Source: RPQJ01 sp963732415
GTDB lineage: Bacteria > Pseudomonadota > Gammaproteobacteria > Steroidobacterales > Steroidobacteraceae
Direction of reading: 5' to 3'
DNA length: 64,000 nucleotides
Assembly (NCBI GenBank): GCA_963732415.1
Contig: CAVSZK010000021.1
Coordinates: forward strand, 186,001 to 250,000
The translations under genes and the position numbers were made by a program. Shown here piece after piece: positions 36,542 through 45,206 of this stretch. The number at the start of each line of letters is the position of its first letter. Positions within the stretch are counted from its first letter, which is position 1. Under the pieces are notes generated by a model that had not been told where the DNA came from, ran no database searches, and saw nothing but the letters and a program-made list of their open reading frames with translations.

Positions 36542-36786
36542 CAGCCGCCCGCAACCGGCGGTATGAATACGACGCGATCGCCGTCCGCGAGCGGACGATC
36601 CCAGGCGGCGAACTCCTCGTTGACCGCGACCTTGAGCATGGAGGGGGGAAGCGAGAGGCCACGCAGCCCGCGAAGCTCTTCGTACAGGCCGGCTGCAGTG
36701 CTGGATCCGGTAGTGAGCGTCTCGCTGCCGCGGCCGGCCTGTTCGCGCAGCGCGGCGAAGTACTGCACGTGAACCGTGAGCGTCAT
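36541..36786 (-). CDS. moaD: Molybdopterin synthase sulfur carrier subunit
   Basis: Ubiquitin-like sulfur carrier of 81 residues, the usual MoaD size. Start ATG 36786. It begins MTLTVHVQYFAALREQAG and ends PPVAGG with the C-terminal Gly-Gly that is adenylated by MoeB and thiocarboxylated. Its stop overlaps the ATG of the MoaE-MoeB-rhodanese fusion, so the carrier is coupled to all three enzymes that act on it. Confidence 0.95.
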   Translation of the reverse strand: MTLTVHVQYFAALREQAGRGSETLTTGSSTAAGLYEELRGLRGLSLPPSMLKVAVNEEFAAWDRPLADGDRVVFIPPVAGG

Positions 36787-36859
36787 GCCCGGGCACCTTC
36801 CCGTGCGCGACGGCCCGTGTGGCGCGCCGGTACGAATCCGCGAAGCTCGGGGACCGTGG

Positions 36860-37330
36860 TCACGACTGCGACACGTCACGGCGACCGCCGTGCTTTTCGG
36901 CCAGGCGCAGTGGACCGATCACGATCTCGTGCGACAGGGCTTTGCACATGTCGTAGACAGTGAGCGCCGCGATCGATGCGCCAGTGAGCGCCTCCATCTC
37001 GACGCCGGTGCGATGGTGCACCGTCACCGTGCAGTGGATCACTGCTTCGTCGCCGTCCGGCATGTCGATCTCGACACGACAGTTCTCGATGCCTAGCGGG
37101 TGGCAGAACGGGATCAGCTCGTGTGTGCGCTTGGCAGCCATCACGCCTGCGATGATCGCCGTCTGGAACACGGGCCCCTTGCTGGTTGCGAAACCCGCCT
37201 CGCGCAATGCGTCTGCCACGGATGCAGGGAAGCGGACTCGCGCTTCGGCGACCGCAGTTCGCTTGGTCACGGCCTTGCCGCTTACGTCCACCATCGCAGG
37301 CTGGTCATTCTCGTCAACGTGGCTGAACAT
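36860..37330 (-). CDS. moaC: Cyclic pyranopterin monophosphate synthase
   Basis: Second half of the first step of molybdenum cofactor synthesis; converts the MoaA product to cPMP. The 156-residue protein has MVDVSGKAVTKRTAVAEARV, KGPVFQTAIIAGVMAAKRTHELIPFCHPL, VHHRTGVEMEALTGASIAALTVYDMCKAL and IGPLRLAEKHGGRRD, complete for the family. ATG 37330 has GGTGAG upstream and lies 3 bp after the moaA stop. A 73-bp gap separates it from moaD. Confidence 0.97.
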   Translation of the reverse strand: MFSHVDENDQPAMVDVSGKAVTKRTAVAEARVRFPASVADALREAGFATSKGPVFQTAIIAGVMAAKRTHELIPFCHPLGIENCRVEIDMPDGDEAVIHCTVTVHHRTGVEMEALTGASIAALTVYDMCKALSHEIVIGPLRLAEKHGGRRDVSQS

Positions 37331-37333
37331 TTC

Positions 37334-38398
37334 TCACCCGCCGATGTAGTGCATCTCGATCTTGCGCAGCGGATGCTCCGCGGCGCGCTCCGCGTCGCGG
37401 ACCTCGCTGTAGCGGTCTGACCGCTGCGACCAGGCGCCGCGAACCAGCGCAACGAGTTCCTCGTCCGTTGCCCCGGCGCGCAGCGGTGCCCGCAGGTCGA
37501 GCCCGTTGGTCGCGAACAGGCACGTAAAAAGCGCGCCCTCGGACGATAGGCGTGCGCGACTGCAGCCTCTGCAGAATGGTGCCGAGACCGACGAGATGAA
37601 TCCCAGTTCCCCGGCGCCGTCATCGTAACTGTAACGCTTCGCGACCTGGCCCCGCGTCTGGCCCGGCACGGCCGTCACAGGCCAGCGCTCGCCGATGCGG
37701 TGGAGCAGTTCAGCCGAAGTCACGACCTCGGCTGCGTGCCATTCGTTGCGGTTGCCGACATCCATGTACTCGATCAGGCGCACCGTGACCTTCGTGCCGC
37801 GGAATCGCTCGAGCAGGGCAAGAACCGTGTGGTCGTTAACGCCACGCTTGACGACCGCGTTCACCTTGACGGGGTCGAGGCCCGCCGCAAGCGCCGCCTC
37901 GATGCCCTCGAGCACCCGGTCGAGGCCGCCGAAGCCGCCGCTCATTTTTTCAAACACGGCTGGGTCGAGTGAGTCCAGGCTCACCGTCACGCGGTGCAGG
38001 CCGTTGCCCTTGAGCTCCGCCGCGTGCTGGGCGAGCAGCACGCCGTTTGTTGTGAGTGCGATGTCCTCCACGCCGTCGAGCGTCGAGAGTTCCGCGACCA
38101 GGTCCGCGATGCCTGGCCGCAGCAGCGGCTCACCGCCGGTGATGCGGACCTTGCGCACGCCGAGCCGCGTGCCGAGACGTGCCACCCGGGTGATCTCACC
38201 GAAATCGAGTCTCTCGGACGACCTCAGGAATCGGTACCGATCGTGAAAAGTCTCACGCGGCATGCAGTAGGGGCATCGGAAATTGCACCGGTCCATGACC
38301 GATATGCGCAGGTCGCGCATGGGTCGGCCGAGCAGGTCGCGCAGTCCTTCGCTTCCGGGAAGCGCTACTACGGTTGGTGTATCCGAATCGCCTGGCAT
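37334..38398 (-). CDS. moaA: GTP 3',8-cyclase
   Basis: Radical-SAM enzyme that cyclises GTP in molybdenum cofactor synthesis. Start chosen at ATG 38398 (AGGA 7 bp upstream), giving 354 residues. The open frame continues to 38818, but that part encodes a separate exported protein joined only through a one-base lesion. Motifs: MDRCNFRCPYCMP (N-terminal 4Fe-4S), VRITGGEPLLR, TTNGVLL, RLIEYMDVG, and the C-terminal cluster APFCRGCSRARL..LFTCLF. It ends with the moaC start 3 bp on. Confidence 0.95.
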   Translation of the reverse strand: MPGDSDTPTVVALPGSEGLRDLLGRPMRDLRISVMDRCNFRCPYCMPRETFHDRYRFLRSSERLDFGEITRVARLGTRLGVRKVRITGGEPLLRPGIADLVAELSTLDGVEDIALTTNGVLLAQHAAELKGNGLHRVTVSLDSLDPAVFEKMSGGFGGLDRVLEGIEAALAAGLDPVKVNAVVKRGVNDHTVLALLERFRGTKVTVRLIEYMDVGNRNEWHAAEVVTSAELLHRIGERWPVTAVPGQTRGQVAKRYSYDDGAGELGFISSVSAPFCRGCSRARLSSEGALFTCLFATNGLDLRAPLRAGATDEELVALVRGAWSQRSDRYSEVRDAERAAEHPLRKIEMHYIGG

Positions 38399-38429
38399 CG
38401 CGGGGTCCTGACTGGCCGCCGATCGCCGC

Positions 38430-38812
38430 CTACTTCTTGTTCGCGGCGAGGAATGCCTTTCGATCTCTTCGCTCCATTGAGCCGCCAGCGCGGTCAGTTC
38501 GTCGAGCGCCGCATTGTGCTTCTTGGCCTGTATGGACTTGAGCGCGAGTTCCTTCTGGGAACGCTCCGGGTCGGCAGGGTCGAGCGCCGCGATCTGTGCA
38601 TCCAGTTCCGTGTCCAGGCAAGGCAGATACGTTTCCTGTACTGCACTCGAATACTCCTTTACCTTGGTCTGCGCCTCCAGCATCTGTTCCTTGGTCGCGG
38701 TGGAGCCGTTCGGGATGTTCTGCGGTGCCTGCGGGTACACGCAGGCTGCCTGCACGGTGACGGCGGAAGCGAGCAGAACCGTGGCGAGGCAGGCGCGGAT
38801 CGGAAGCTTCAT
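38430..38812 (-). pseudogene. Small exported protein with a one-base lesion near its end
   Basis: Exported protein of unknown function. ATG 38812 has AGAGG 7 bp upstream (ATG 38818 also possible). It has a signal peptide ending VQA, then a helical body KEQMLEAQTKVKEYSSAVQETYLPCLDTELDAQIAAL with two cysteines. As read, the frame runs past SEEIER into the moaA frame. Adding one base to the 3-T run at 38458-38460 (AAA on the coding strand) gives SEEIEKAFLAANKK and a stop at 38430-38432, before the moaA ribosome-binding site. A one-base sequencing error is the simplest reading; expected length is about 127 residues. Confidence 0.7.
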
Positions 38813-38920
38813 GGTCATTCCTCTGGGGACGGCTGCCAGGGACTTGCGGGCAGCCGTTGATTTTGGTGAGTAAAACTATAGCAGACGGTTCCCGCGCCCC
38901 GGATACGCCCTGGGGCCAGG

Positions 38921-38944
38921 GCGGCGCGGCGGCGCGGCGGCGCG
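38921..38944. repeat. Three tandem copies of GCGGCGCG
   Basis: Three perfect 8-bp units in the intergenic region between the moa-side exported protein and phhA, 72 bp before the phhA start. Likely a simple GC-rich microsatellite; no function apparent. Confidence 0.6.
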
Positions 38945-39015
38945 CGTGCCCCGGCCTTGTCCACGCTGGCCCCCATGGCGCTATGCTTGGCACTACGAGG
39001 GCGGGAGAAACGCAC

Positions 39016-39870
39016 ATGAATGGCCATGACCCGGTCGTGACCTACGGGGCGAGTACCCACGCGGTTCGCGGCGACTACAGCCGCATGCGTCCGGACTACA
39101 CCGTGGACCAGGACTACGCGTCCTATGGCGACCCGGACCAGGACCGCTGGCGTCGTCTTTACGCAAGGCAGATGCGGCTGGTGCCCGGTCGCGCCTGCCC
39201 CGAGTTCCTGCGAGTGATCGAGACACTGGGCTACGACTCCGGCATCCCCCGGTTTCCCGAGGTAAACGCGCGGCTTGCGCCAGCGACCGGCTGGCAGGTA
39301 GTCGGTGTTCCAGGCCTGCTACCGGAGCAGGCTTTCTTCGGACACCTCGCGGAGCGCCGCTTTCCGGTGACTGTCTGGCTGCGCCACGAGAGCGAGTTCG
39401 ACTACATCGTCGAGCCGGACATCTTCCACGACTTCTTCGGGCATGTGCCGCTGCTGTTCGACCCGGTTTTCGCCGACTACATGCAGGCCTACGGCCGCGG
39501 TGGCCTGAAGGCCGACGGGCTGGATGCGCTCGAGTACCTGGCACGTCTCTACTGGTATACGGTGGAATTCGGCCTGGTGCGCACGGACGACGGGCTGCGC
39601 ATCTACGGCGCGGGCATACTTTCGTCGCCGGGCGAAGTCGAGTACGCGGTGTCGAGTGCCGAACCCAGGCGCATCGGCTTCGACCTGCGCCGCGTGATGC
39701 GAACACGCTACAAGATCGATACGTTCCAGCAGACCTACTTCGTGATCGAAGACTTCGGGCAGCTTTTTCGCGAGACGGAGCCCGATTTCACCCGGCTCTA
39801 CGAGGAGATCGCGGCTGATCCCCACCTGCCGGCCGACACGCTTCTGCCCGGGGACCGCGTGTTCGCCTAG
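39016..39870 (+). CDS. phhA: Phenylalanine 4-monooxygenase
   Basis: Tetrahydrobiopterin-dependent enzyme hydroxylating phenylalanine to tyrosine. From ATG 39016 (GGGAG upstream) it has 284 residues, the bacterial length without a regulatory domain. Iron ligands H138, H143 and E184 are in IFHDFFGHVPLL and YWYTVEFGLV. Other family segments are RFPVTVWLRHESEFDYIVEPD and IDTFQQTYFVIEDFGQL. The pterin-recycling gene phhB is not adjacent. The methylmalonate-semialdehyde dehydrogenase follows on the same strand. Confidence 0.96.
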   Translation: MNGHDPVVTYGASTHAVRGDYSRMRPDYTVDQDYASYGDPDQDRWRRLYARQMRLVPGRACPEFLRVIETLGYDSGIPRFPEVNARLAPATGWQVVGVPGLLPEQAFFGHLAERRFPVTVWLRHESEFDYIVEPDIFHDFFGHVPLLFDPVFADYMQAYGRGGLKADGLDALEYLARLYWYTVEFGLVRTDDGLRIYGAGILSSPGEVEYAVSSAEPRRIGFDLRRVMRTRYKIDTFQQTYFVIEDFGQLFRETEPDFTRLYEEIAADPHLPADTLLPGDRVFA

Positions 39871-39967
39871 CGACGGTGAGGCGCGCCGACTGGCGGGGCG
39901 AGGGGGTCTTGGTGTCCAATGACGGCTGCTGGGCGCTACGTCCGGCTGTGCCCGCAGAGGATTCACG

Positions 39968-41500
39968 ATGAGCACTTCCACTCCCGCCGCCACCTCGGCC
40001 GCGGCAACGTTTTCGCTGGGACATTTTGTCGGTGGCCGGCGGGTCTCGGGCGCGTCTGGCCGGGAAGGGCCAGTGTTCAATCCAGCCACCGGCCAGCAGC
40101 GTGGGCTGGTGGCGTTCGCGAGCGCGGACGAGACTCGCGCTGCGATCGCGGCGGCCGACGCTGCATTGCCAGGCTGGTCCGCCACGCCGCCGCTGCAGCG
40201 GGCACGGGTGATGTTCCGGTTCAAGGCGCTGCTCGAGGCGCACCTGGACGAACTCGCCGCACTGCTCACCTCCGAGCACGGCAAGGTGCTGTCGGATGCG
40301 CGCGGCGAACTGGTGCGCGGACTCGAGGTCGTGGAGTTCGCCTGCGGTATCCCGCAGCTGCTGAAAAGCGAGTTCACCGAGAACGTCGGCACCAATATCG
40401 ATAGCTGGTCCATCCGTCAGCCGGTCGGTGTCTCCGCGGGCATCACGCCATTCAATTTTCCGGCCATGGTGCCGATGTGGATGTTCCCGGTGGCCATCGC
40501 CTGTGGCAACACATTTGTCCTGAAGCCATCTGAAAAGGACCCGAGCGTGCCGATTCGGGTTGCGGAACTGCTCACGGAGGCAGGCCTGCCCGACGGCGTC
40601 TTCAACGTTGTGAACGGCGACCGCGAGGCGGTAGACGTGCTGCTTGCCGATGCGCGGGTGGCCGCGGTGAGTTTCGTTGGATCGACCCCGGTCGCCGAGT
40701 ACATCTACCGGACTGCGTCAGCGCACGGCAAACGGGTGCAGGCCCTCGGCGGCGCCAAGAACCACATGGTCGTCATGCCTGACGCCGACACGGCCAACGC
40801 CGCGAGCGCACTGGTGGGCGCAGCCTACGGCTCTGCGGGTGAGCGCTGCATGGCAATCTCGGTCGCTGTCGCGGTTGACGATGCCGGCGACCGGCTGGTC
40901 GAGGAACTGCGACGGCAGGTCGCCGGGCTAAAGGTGGCAGCAGGCACGGAACTGGGTGCCGACATGGGTCCGCTGGTCACGCGAGAGCACCTGGAGCGCG
41001 TGCAGGGTTACGTCGAACTCGGCGTCCAGGAGGGCGCGCAGCTGGTCGTGGACGGCCGCGGACGCAGGGTCGCGGGCCACGAGCAGGGGTATTTCATGGG
41101 GCCGTGCCTGTTCGATCACGTGCAGCCAGGGATGAGGATCTATCGCGAGGAGATTTTCGGCCCGGTGCTGTGCGTCGTGCGCGTGCCGGATCTCGCCGCC
41201 GCGATGAGCCTGGTGAACGCGCACGAATTCGGCAACGGTACGGCAATTTTTACCGCCAGCGGCGAAGCGGCTCGAGCATTCACGCAGTCCGTGCAGGCGG
41301 GCATGGTCGGCGTGAACGTGCCGATCCCGGTGCCAATGGCGTTTCACTCGTTTGGCGGGTGGAAGCGCTCGCTGTTCGGGCCGTTGCACGTGCACGGGCC
41401 CGACGGGGTACGGTTCTACACCAGGCTGAAGACCGTGACCTCACGCTGGCCGAGTTCGCAGCGAGAAGGCGCGCAGTTCGTGATGCCGACGATGAAGTAA
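39968..41500 (+). CDS. mmsA: CoA-acylating methylmalonate-semialdehyde dehydrogenase
   Basis: NAD enzyme converting methylmalonate or malonate semialdehyde to propionyl- or acetyl-CoA in valine and thymine degradation. The 510-residue protein has the ALDH motifs GVSAGITPFNFPAMVPMWMFPVAIACGN, LKPSEKDPS, FVGSTPVAEYIY, GAKNHMVVMPDAD and catalytic C294 in GSAGERCMAIS, a sequence specific to this CoA-dependent subfamily. The C-terminal half has PIPVPMAFHSFGGWKRSLFG. It precedes the tRNA-Arg gene. Confidence 0.94.
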   Translation: MSTSTPAATSAAATFSLGHFVGGRRVSGASGREGPVFNPATGQQRGLVAFASADETRAAIAAADAALPGWSATPPLQRARVMFRFKALLEAHLDELAALLTSEHGKVLSDARGELVRGLEVVEFACGIPQLLKSEFTENVGTNIDSWSIRQPVGVSAGITPFNFPAMVPMWMFPVAIACGNTFVLKPSEKDPSVPIRVAELLTEAGLPDGVFNVVNGDREAVDVLLADARVAAVSFVGSTPVAEYIYRTASAHGKRVQALGGAKNHMVVMPDADTANAASALVGAAYGSAGERCMAISVAVAVDDAGDRLVEELRRQVAGLKVAAGTELGADMGPLVTREHLERVQGYVELGVQEGAQLVVDGRGRRVAGHEQGYFMGPCLFDHVQPGMRIYREEIFGPVLCVVRVPDLAAAMSLVNAHEFGNGTAIFTASGEAARAFTQSVQAGMVGVNVPIPVPMAFHSFGGWKRSLFGPLHVHGPDGVRFYTRLKTVTSRWPSSQREGAQFVMPTMK

Positions 41501-41562
41501 GGCGCGATGTCCCGCGTCGCCCGCAGTGGGTGCAGACTGCGGTAGAATCCGTTTCCTTCCGC

Positions 41563-41639
41563 GCGGCCGTAGCTCAGTTGGATAGAGCATCAGGCTTCGA
41601 ACCTGAGGGTCGGGGGTTCGAATCCCTCCGGCCGCGCCA
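41563..41639 (+). tRNA. tRNA-Arg (anticodon TCG)
   Basis: A 77-nt tRNA: acceptor GCGGCCG pairs with CGGCCGC, D-arm with GCTCAGTTGGATAGAGC, anticodon loop CTTCGAA giving TCG (arginine CGA/CGG codons), T-loop TTCGAAT with stem GGGGG/CCCTC, and an encoded CCA end. A TAGAAT -10-like element lies at 41543-41548. Its 3' half has a degenerate direct copy at 45451-45480, so it may have served as an integration site. Confidence 0.97.
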
Positions 41640-41710
41640 GCGTTTTTCGGCTTATCTTAGTTCGCGCGGGGTTCCCGGCGGGGTTGTTCATGGTTCCTGG
41701 CAGGAATCTT

Positions 41711-41742
41711 ATGGGCCAGATATATGGGCCAGATACTGGCCC
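41711..41742. repeat. Tandem ATGGGCCAGATA repeat ending in a hairpin
   Basis: Two copies of ATGGGCCAGATA with a 13-bp period (41711-41722 and 41724-41735), the second followed by CTGGCCC so that GGGCCAG-ATA-CTGGCCC forms a perfect 7-bp stem. It lies 72 bp after the tRNA-Arg. Such repeats resemble recombinase or repressor sites, but no partner gene is visible. Confidence 0.55.
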
Positions 41743-42114
41743 GACCGAACCGAAGCGGGCGACCGACCGATCCGGCCATTTTACGACATTCGCGAACGTC
41801 CGCCCTGCAGTCAACGCGATGCGCGCTTTTTCCGCCTGACCCCCTTGAGAATTCCGGACACGACGTCCTGGCTGGGGCCATCCAAAAAAGCGTTACGTCC
41901 GCCAAGCTCCGTCAAGAGATGGATTTTCGCGCGTTCCCTGGGAACGGGAATCTGCGTGTGCTCGCAAGTGGGAGCGACCCAGCCTCCCTTTGATTCCATG
42001 GACGCTGTGGCGCCGCTAATGCGCATCGATAGCCACGGATAGGGGCGGGGCGCCCCTGTTGCGATCCAGGAGCAGGACTCCACCCCCGTGGCAATGAAAT
42101 GGTCTGGCGAAGAG

Positions 42115-42143
42115 TTGACGGACCGAATATTTGCCGTTATGAG
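42115..42143 (+). promoter_or_regulatory. Sigma70-type promoter of the DUF3604 gene
   Basis: TTGACG (42115-42120), a 17-bp spacer and TATGAG (42138-42143) form a good sigma70 match about 32 bp before the ATG at 42175. It is one of the clearer standard promoters in the window. Confidence 0.5.
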
Positions 42144-42174
42144 CAAGATAGGCGTCTGTTGGGGTGGGTGGTCG

Positions 42175-44166
42175 ATGAAAAATTGGACGATGGCGGCGGC
42201 TCTGGCCGGCGCGAGCATGATTGCGTTGGGCGGTTGCAACAAGACGCCTGGCGAGCAGACAACGGCGACCGAATCCTCGGCCGCCTCGGCCGCCTCTGCC
42301 GCGTCCACCGAGGCGCTCGAGGTCGCCGAAGCAGCCTATCCCACGCGAGCCTATTTCGGCGACACGCACGTCCATACCGGCTGGTCGGCCGACGCCGGCA
42401 TGGACGGGGCAATCACCACGCCCGACGACGCCTTCCGCTTTGCCCGCGGTGAGACGGTCAAATCGAATACTGGCCAGGACGCGAAACTTAAGCGTCCGCT
42501 CGACTGGATGGTGATCACCGACCATTCGGACGGGATGGGTACGATCAACGAAATTCGCGCCGGGAATCCGGAAATGATCTCCGACCCGTTCCTGGAGCAC
42601 ATGTACGAGGTGATGAAGGGCGGGAACGACGAGGAGTCCGGGAAGGTCGTCCGCGAACTCATCAACCTGCAATCGACCGGCAAGCTGCCCAAGCAGGTGC
42701 TGGACCCCAGATGGATGGCGTCGGCGTGGGCCAAGACGATTGCGATTGCCGACAAATATAACGAGCCTGGGAAGTTCACCGCGCTCATCGGCTATGAGTG
42801 GACGGTCAACGCCGGCGGCGGCGACAACCTTCACCGTAACGTTATCTATCGCGACGCCGCCGACAGAGCGAAAGCGATGCTGCCGCTCACCACTTTTGAG
42901 ACGCAGGACCCCGAGAAGCTCTGGGAGTGGATGGCGAAGTACGAAGCTACGACTGGTGGAAAAGTGCTCGCCATCCCGCACAACGGTAATCTGTCGAACG
43001 GACGGATGTACGAAGAAACGACCTTCACCGGCAGCCCGATGACCAAGGCCTATGCCGAGGCGCGCTCGAAATGGGAGCCGCTGATGGAGGTGACACAGAT
43101 CAAGGGGCAGAGCGAAAGCCATCCGAACCTGAGCCCGAACGACGAGTTCGCCAGCTGGGACCTCTGGGACCGCAGCAACCTCAACGGCGTGCCCAAGCAG
43201 CCCGGCATGATCCGCACCGAATATTGGCGTGAAGGGCTTAAGAGCGGCTTGCGGCTCGAAGCGGTGCTTGGCGCGAACCCTTTCAAGTATGGCGCCAATG
43301 GCGCGACTGACACCCACACGGGCCTTTCGACTGCAGACGACGACAATTTCTGGGGCAAGTTCAAGACGGTCGAGCCGGGCCCCGACCGCTGGAAGCGCGA
43401 CATCACCAAGCCGTATCTAGGCTGGGAGCAGGCTGCGGCGGGCTATACCGGGGTCTGGGCAACCGCGAACACGCGCGAGGCGATTTGGGACGCGATGAAG
43501 CGCCGCGAGACCTTCGCCACCACTGGCCCGCGCATGACGGTCCGTTTCTTCGGCGGCTACGACTTCGACGACGGCGATATGCCCGACCTGGTGAAGGCCG
43601 GCTATAGCAAGGGTGTGCCGATGGGCGGCGATCTTGACGATTCGCACGACGGCAAGGCGCCGAGCTTCCTCATCGCCGCGATGAAGGACCCCGACGGGGC
43701 CAATCTCGACCGGGTGCAGGTCATCAAAGGCTGGCTCGGCGCAGACGGCAAGACGCGGGAAAGAATTTACGACGTCAAGTGGGCGGGCGACCGCAAGCCC
43801 GGCGCCGACGGCAAGCTGCCGCCGGTGGGCAACACGGTCGATCTGGAGACCGCGACATATGCCAACAGCATCGGCGCCCCGGAACTGGCGGTACGCTGGA
43901 CCGATCCCGATTTCGATCCGAAGGCGAAGGCGGTCTATTACGTACGGGTCGTGGAGATCCCGACGCCGCGGTGGACAGCCTACGATGTCGTTCGCTTCAA
44001 AGCGGCGATGCCCGCAACGGTCCCCATGATCCATCAGGAGCGCGCATTCAGCTCGCCGATTTGGTTCGATCCGGCCGGTTCCAATGTGGCGACAGCCGTG
44101 GTGATCCAAGGTCCGGCACACCCGGCTGCGTCGCCGAAGCCGTCACTCACCGACGACACGAACTGA
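42175..44166 (+). CDS. DUF3604 lipoprotein with PHP-like metal site
   Basis: Predicted metal-dependent hydrolase-like lipoprotein; true reaction unknown. From ATG 42175 (GGGTGG upstream) it has 663 residues: a lipoprotein signal (MKNWTMAAALAGASMIALGGC), an Ala/Ser linker, then AYFGDTHVHTGWSADAG and LDWMVITDHSDG, the PHP-type metal-binding histidines. Further family segments are GYEWTVNAGGGDNLHRNVIY, AIPHNGNLSNGRM and GANGATDTHTGLST. Its wording is close to alphaproteobacterial DUF3604 proteins by eye. It sits 3' of tRNA-Arg with orphan neighbours, suggesting acquisition by transfer. Confidence 0.88.
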   Translation: MKNWTMAAALAGASMIALGGCNKTPGEQTTATESSAASAASAASTEALEVAEAAYPTRAYFGDTHVHTGWSADAGMDGAITTPDDAFRFARGETVKSNTGQDAKLKRPLDWMVITDHSDGMGTINEIRAGNPEMISDPFLEHMYEVMKGGNDEESGKVVRELINLQSTGKLPKQVLDPRWMASAWAKTIAIADKYNEPGKFTALIGYEWTVNAGGGDNLHRNVIYRDAADRAKAMLPLTTFETQDPEKLWEWMAKYEATTGGKVLAIPHNGNLSNGRMYEETTFTGSPMTKAYAEARSKWEPLMEVTQIKGQSESHPNLSPNDEFASWDLWDRSNLNGVPKQPGMIRTEYWREGLKSGLRLEAVLGANPFKYGANGATDTHTGLSTADDDNFWGKFKTVEPGPDRWKRDITKPYLGWEQAAAGYTGVWATANTREAIWDAMKRRETFATTGPRMTVRFFGGYDFDDGDMPDLVKAGYSKGVPMGGDLDDSHDGKAPSFLIAAMKDPDGANLDRVQVIKGWLGADGKTRERIYDVKWAGDRKPGADGKLPPVGNTVDLETATYANSIGAPELAVRWTDPDFDPKAKAVYYVRVVEIPTPRWTAYDVVRFKAAMPATVPMIHQERAFSSPIWFDPAGSNVATAVVIQGPAHPAASPKPSLTDDTN

Positions 44167-44320
44167 TCGACGGTAGACGATGTCGGATGCCTGCTAGCGC
44201 CTCCGCGGCGAGTTATCACACAGCCTCGGCCAGGAGCAGTCGGCCGTCTCTGTCACCGGGAAGCCCGCCATGTTCGACTGATACCCTAGTGTCACGTAGT
44301 CCTTTCGGGGGAATGCCTAG

Positions 44321-44701
44321 TTGCGATATCTGGTCTCAGCCATGCTCGTGGTCGTGGCGATAATTCACCTGTTACCACTGTCCGGATTGCTCGGAACGGA
44401 ACGTCTGACAGCCTTGTACGGCATTACTGTTGACGAGCCGAACCTCGCGATCCTAATGCGTCATCGAGCGGTTCTTTTCGGCCTGCTCGGACTCTTGCTC
44501 TTGATTGCGGCATTCAGACCTGACTTGCAGGGAATCGCTTTCGCTGCTGGTTTCGCTAGTGTCCTTTCCTTTCTGTACCTCGCATGGTCGGTTGGCAACT
44601 ACAACCCGCAGGTGGGCCGCGTCTTTGCGGCGGACGTCATAGCACTCATCTGCCTGGTGATCGGAGTCATCGCTTACGTCTACGTACAGAGGGAAGGCTG
44701 A
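44321..44701 (+). CDS. Small four-helix membrane protein of unknown function
   Basis: A 126-residue hydrophobic protein with about four transmembrane helices (LVSAMLVVVAIIHLLPL, AVLFGLLGLLLLIAAF, IAFAAGFASVLSFLYLAW, AADVIALICLVIGVIAYVY). The start is TTG 44321 with GGGGGA 8 bp upstream. I do not recognise a function; a histidine in the first helix and MRHRAVLFG resemble small uncharacterised membrane families. It lies alone between the DUF3604 gene and another orphan. Confidence 0.7.
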   Translation: MRYLVSAMLVVVAIIHLLPLSGLLGTERLTALYGITVDEPNLAILMRHRAVLFGLLGLLLLIAAFRPDLQGIAFAAGFASVLSFLYLAWSVGNYNPQVGRVFAADVIALICLVIGVIAYVYVQREG

Positions 44702-44863
44702 GCGCGAACTTTGGCGTCCGCGTTCAATGGAATGCGAGATGTGTCCTGACGGACTGCTTCGGGATGGAATCCGCCGTTGCAATTTGGGCCTTTCAGGGCT
44801 AGAAAACGTCGCATAGGCAGCGCCCGCAGCCGGCCACCAGCCGACAGAGAGCCAACCAAACAT

Positions 44864-45157
44864 ATGACGCACCCCACGCATCAACTTGAGCACGTTTCTG
44901 CAACGGCCGCCGATTGGGGCCTCTCGCGTCCGAAGGAACTCGGTGAGGACGAGCGAAAACGTCCCCTCTCCGCGGTTGCCATCGACCTGAACGGGAGGCT
45001 GAAGGAATGTTGCAAGGGCGCCTATTCCCCGAAGGAAGCTGCGCGGGAAATGAATCGCCATCTGAACCTGTTTGCCCGCTACGGCGTACCCAATCCCAGG
45101 GCGACGCAGCTGGTCAGAGACCTGACGATGAAGGCGTTTACTCCCCACAAGCGCTGA
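44864..45157 (+). CDS. Hypothetical small soluble protein
   Basis: From ATG 44864 it has 97 residues with no signal peptide and no family I recognise. The charged helical sequence PKELGEDERKRPLSAVAIDLNGRLKECCKGAYSPKEAAREMNRHLNLFARYGVPNPRATQLVRDL looks like a folded globular domain. The frame opens earlier (44777), but that part is basic and unconvincing. It lies 50 bp before the GNAT remnant. Confidence 0.6.
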   Translation: MTHPTHQLEHVSATAADWGLSRPKELGEDERKRPLSAVAIDLNGRLKECCKGAYSPKEAAREMNRHLNLFARYGVPNPRATQLVRDLTMKAFTPHKR

Positions 45158-45206
45158 ACTTGCTCGGCCCCTGCTTCCGGTCGAGTGTTGCAGAAGGCGA
45201 ATCAGC

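Larger units (their letters stand above)
41640..42174. other. Gene-free stretch after tRNA-Arg
   Basis: About 535 bp with no supported gene. Short open frames here lack ribosome-binding sites and known motifs. It holds a tandem repeat with hairpin (41711-41742), and a promoter at 42115-42143 for the DUF3604 gene. By eye it is more A/T-rich and patchier than neighbouring DNA, which fits an old insertion. No integrase is recognisable. Confidence 0.5.

Noticed and set aside
37334..38818. 494-residue single gene joining an exported protein and MoaA
   Set aside because: moaA has its own ribosome-binding site and start at 38398, and the upstream protein ends naturally if one base is added at 38458-38460.
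41590..41814. Minus-strand frame over the tRNA ending RPEGFEPPTLRFEA
   Set aside because: This string is a well-known artefact of translating across a tRNA gene; the tRNA structure is complete on the plus strand.
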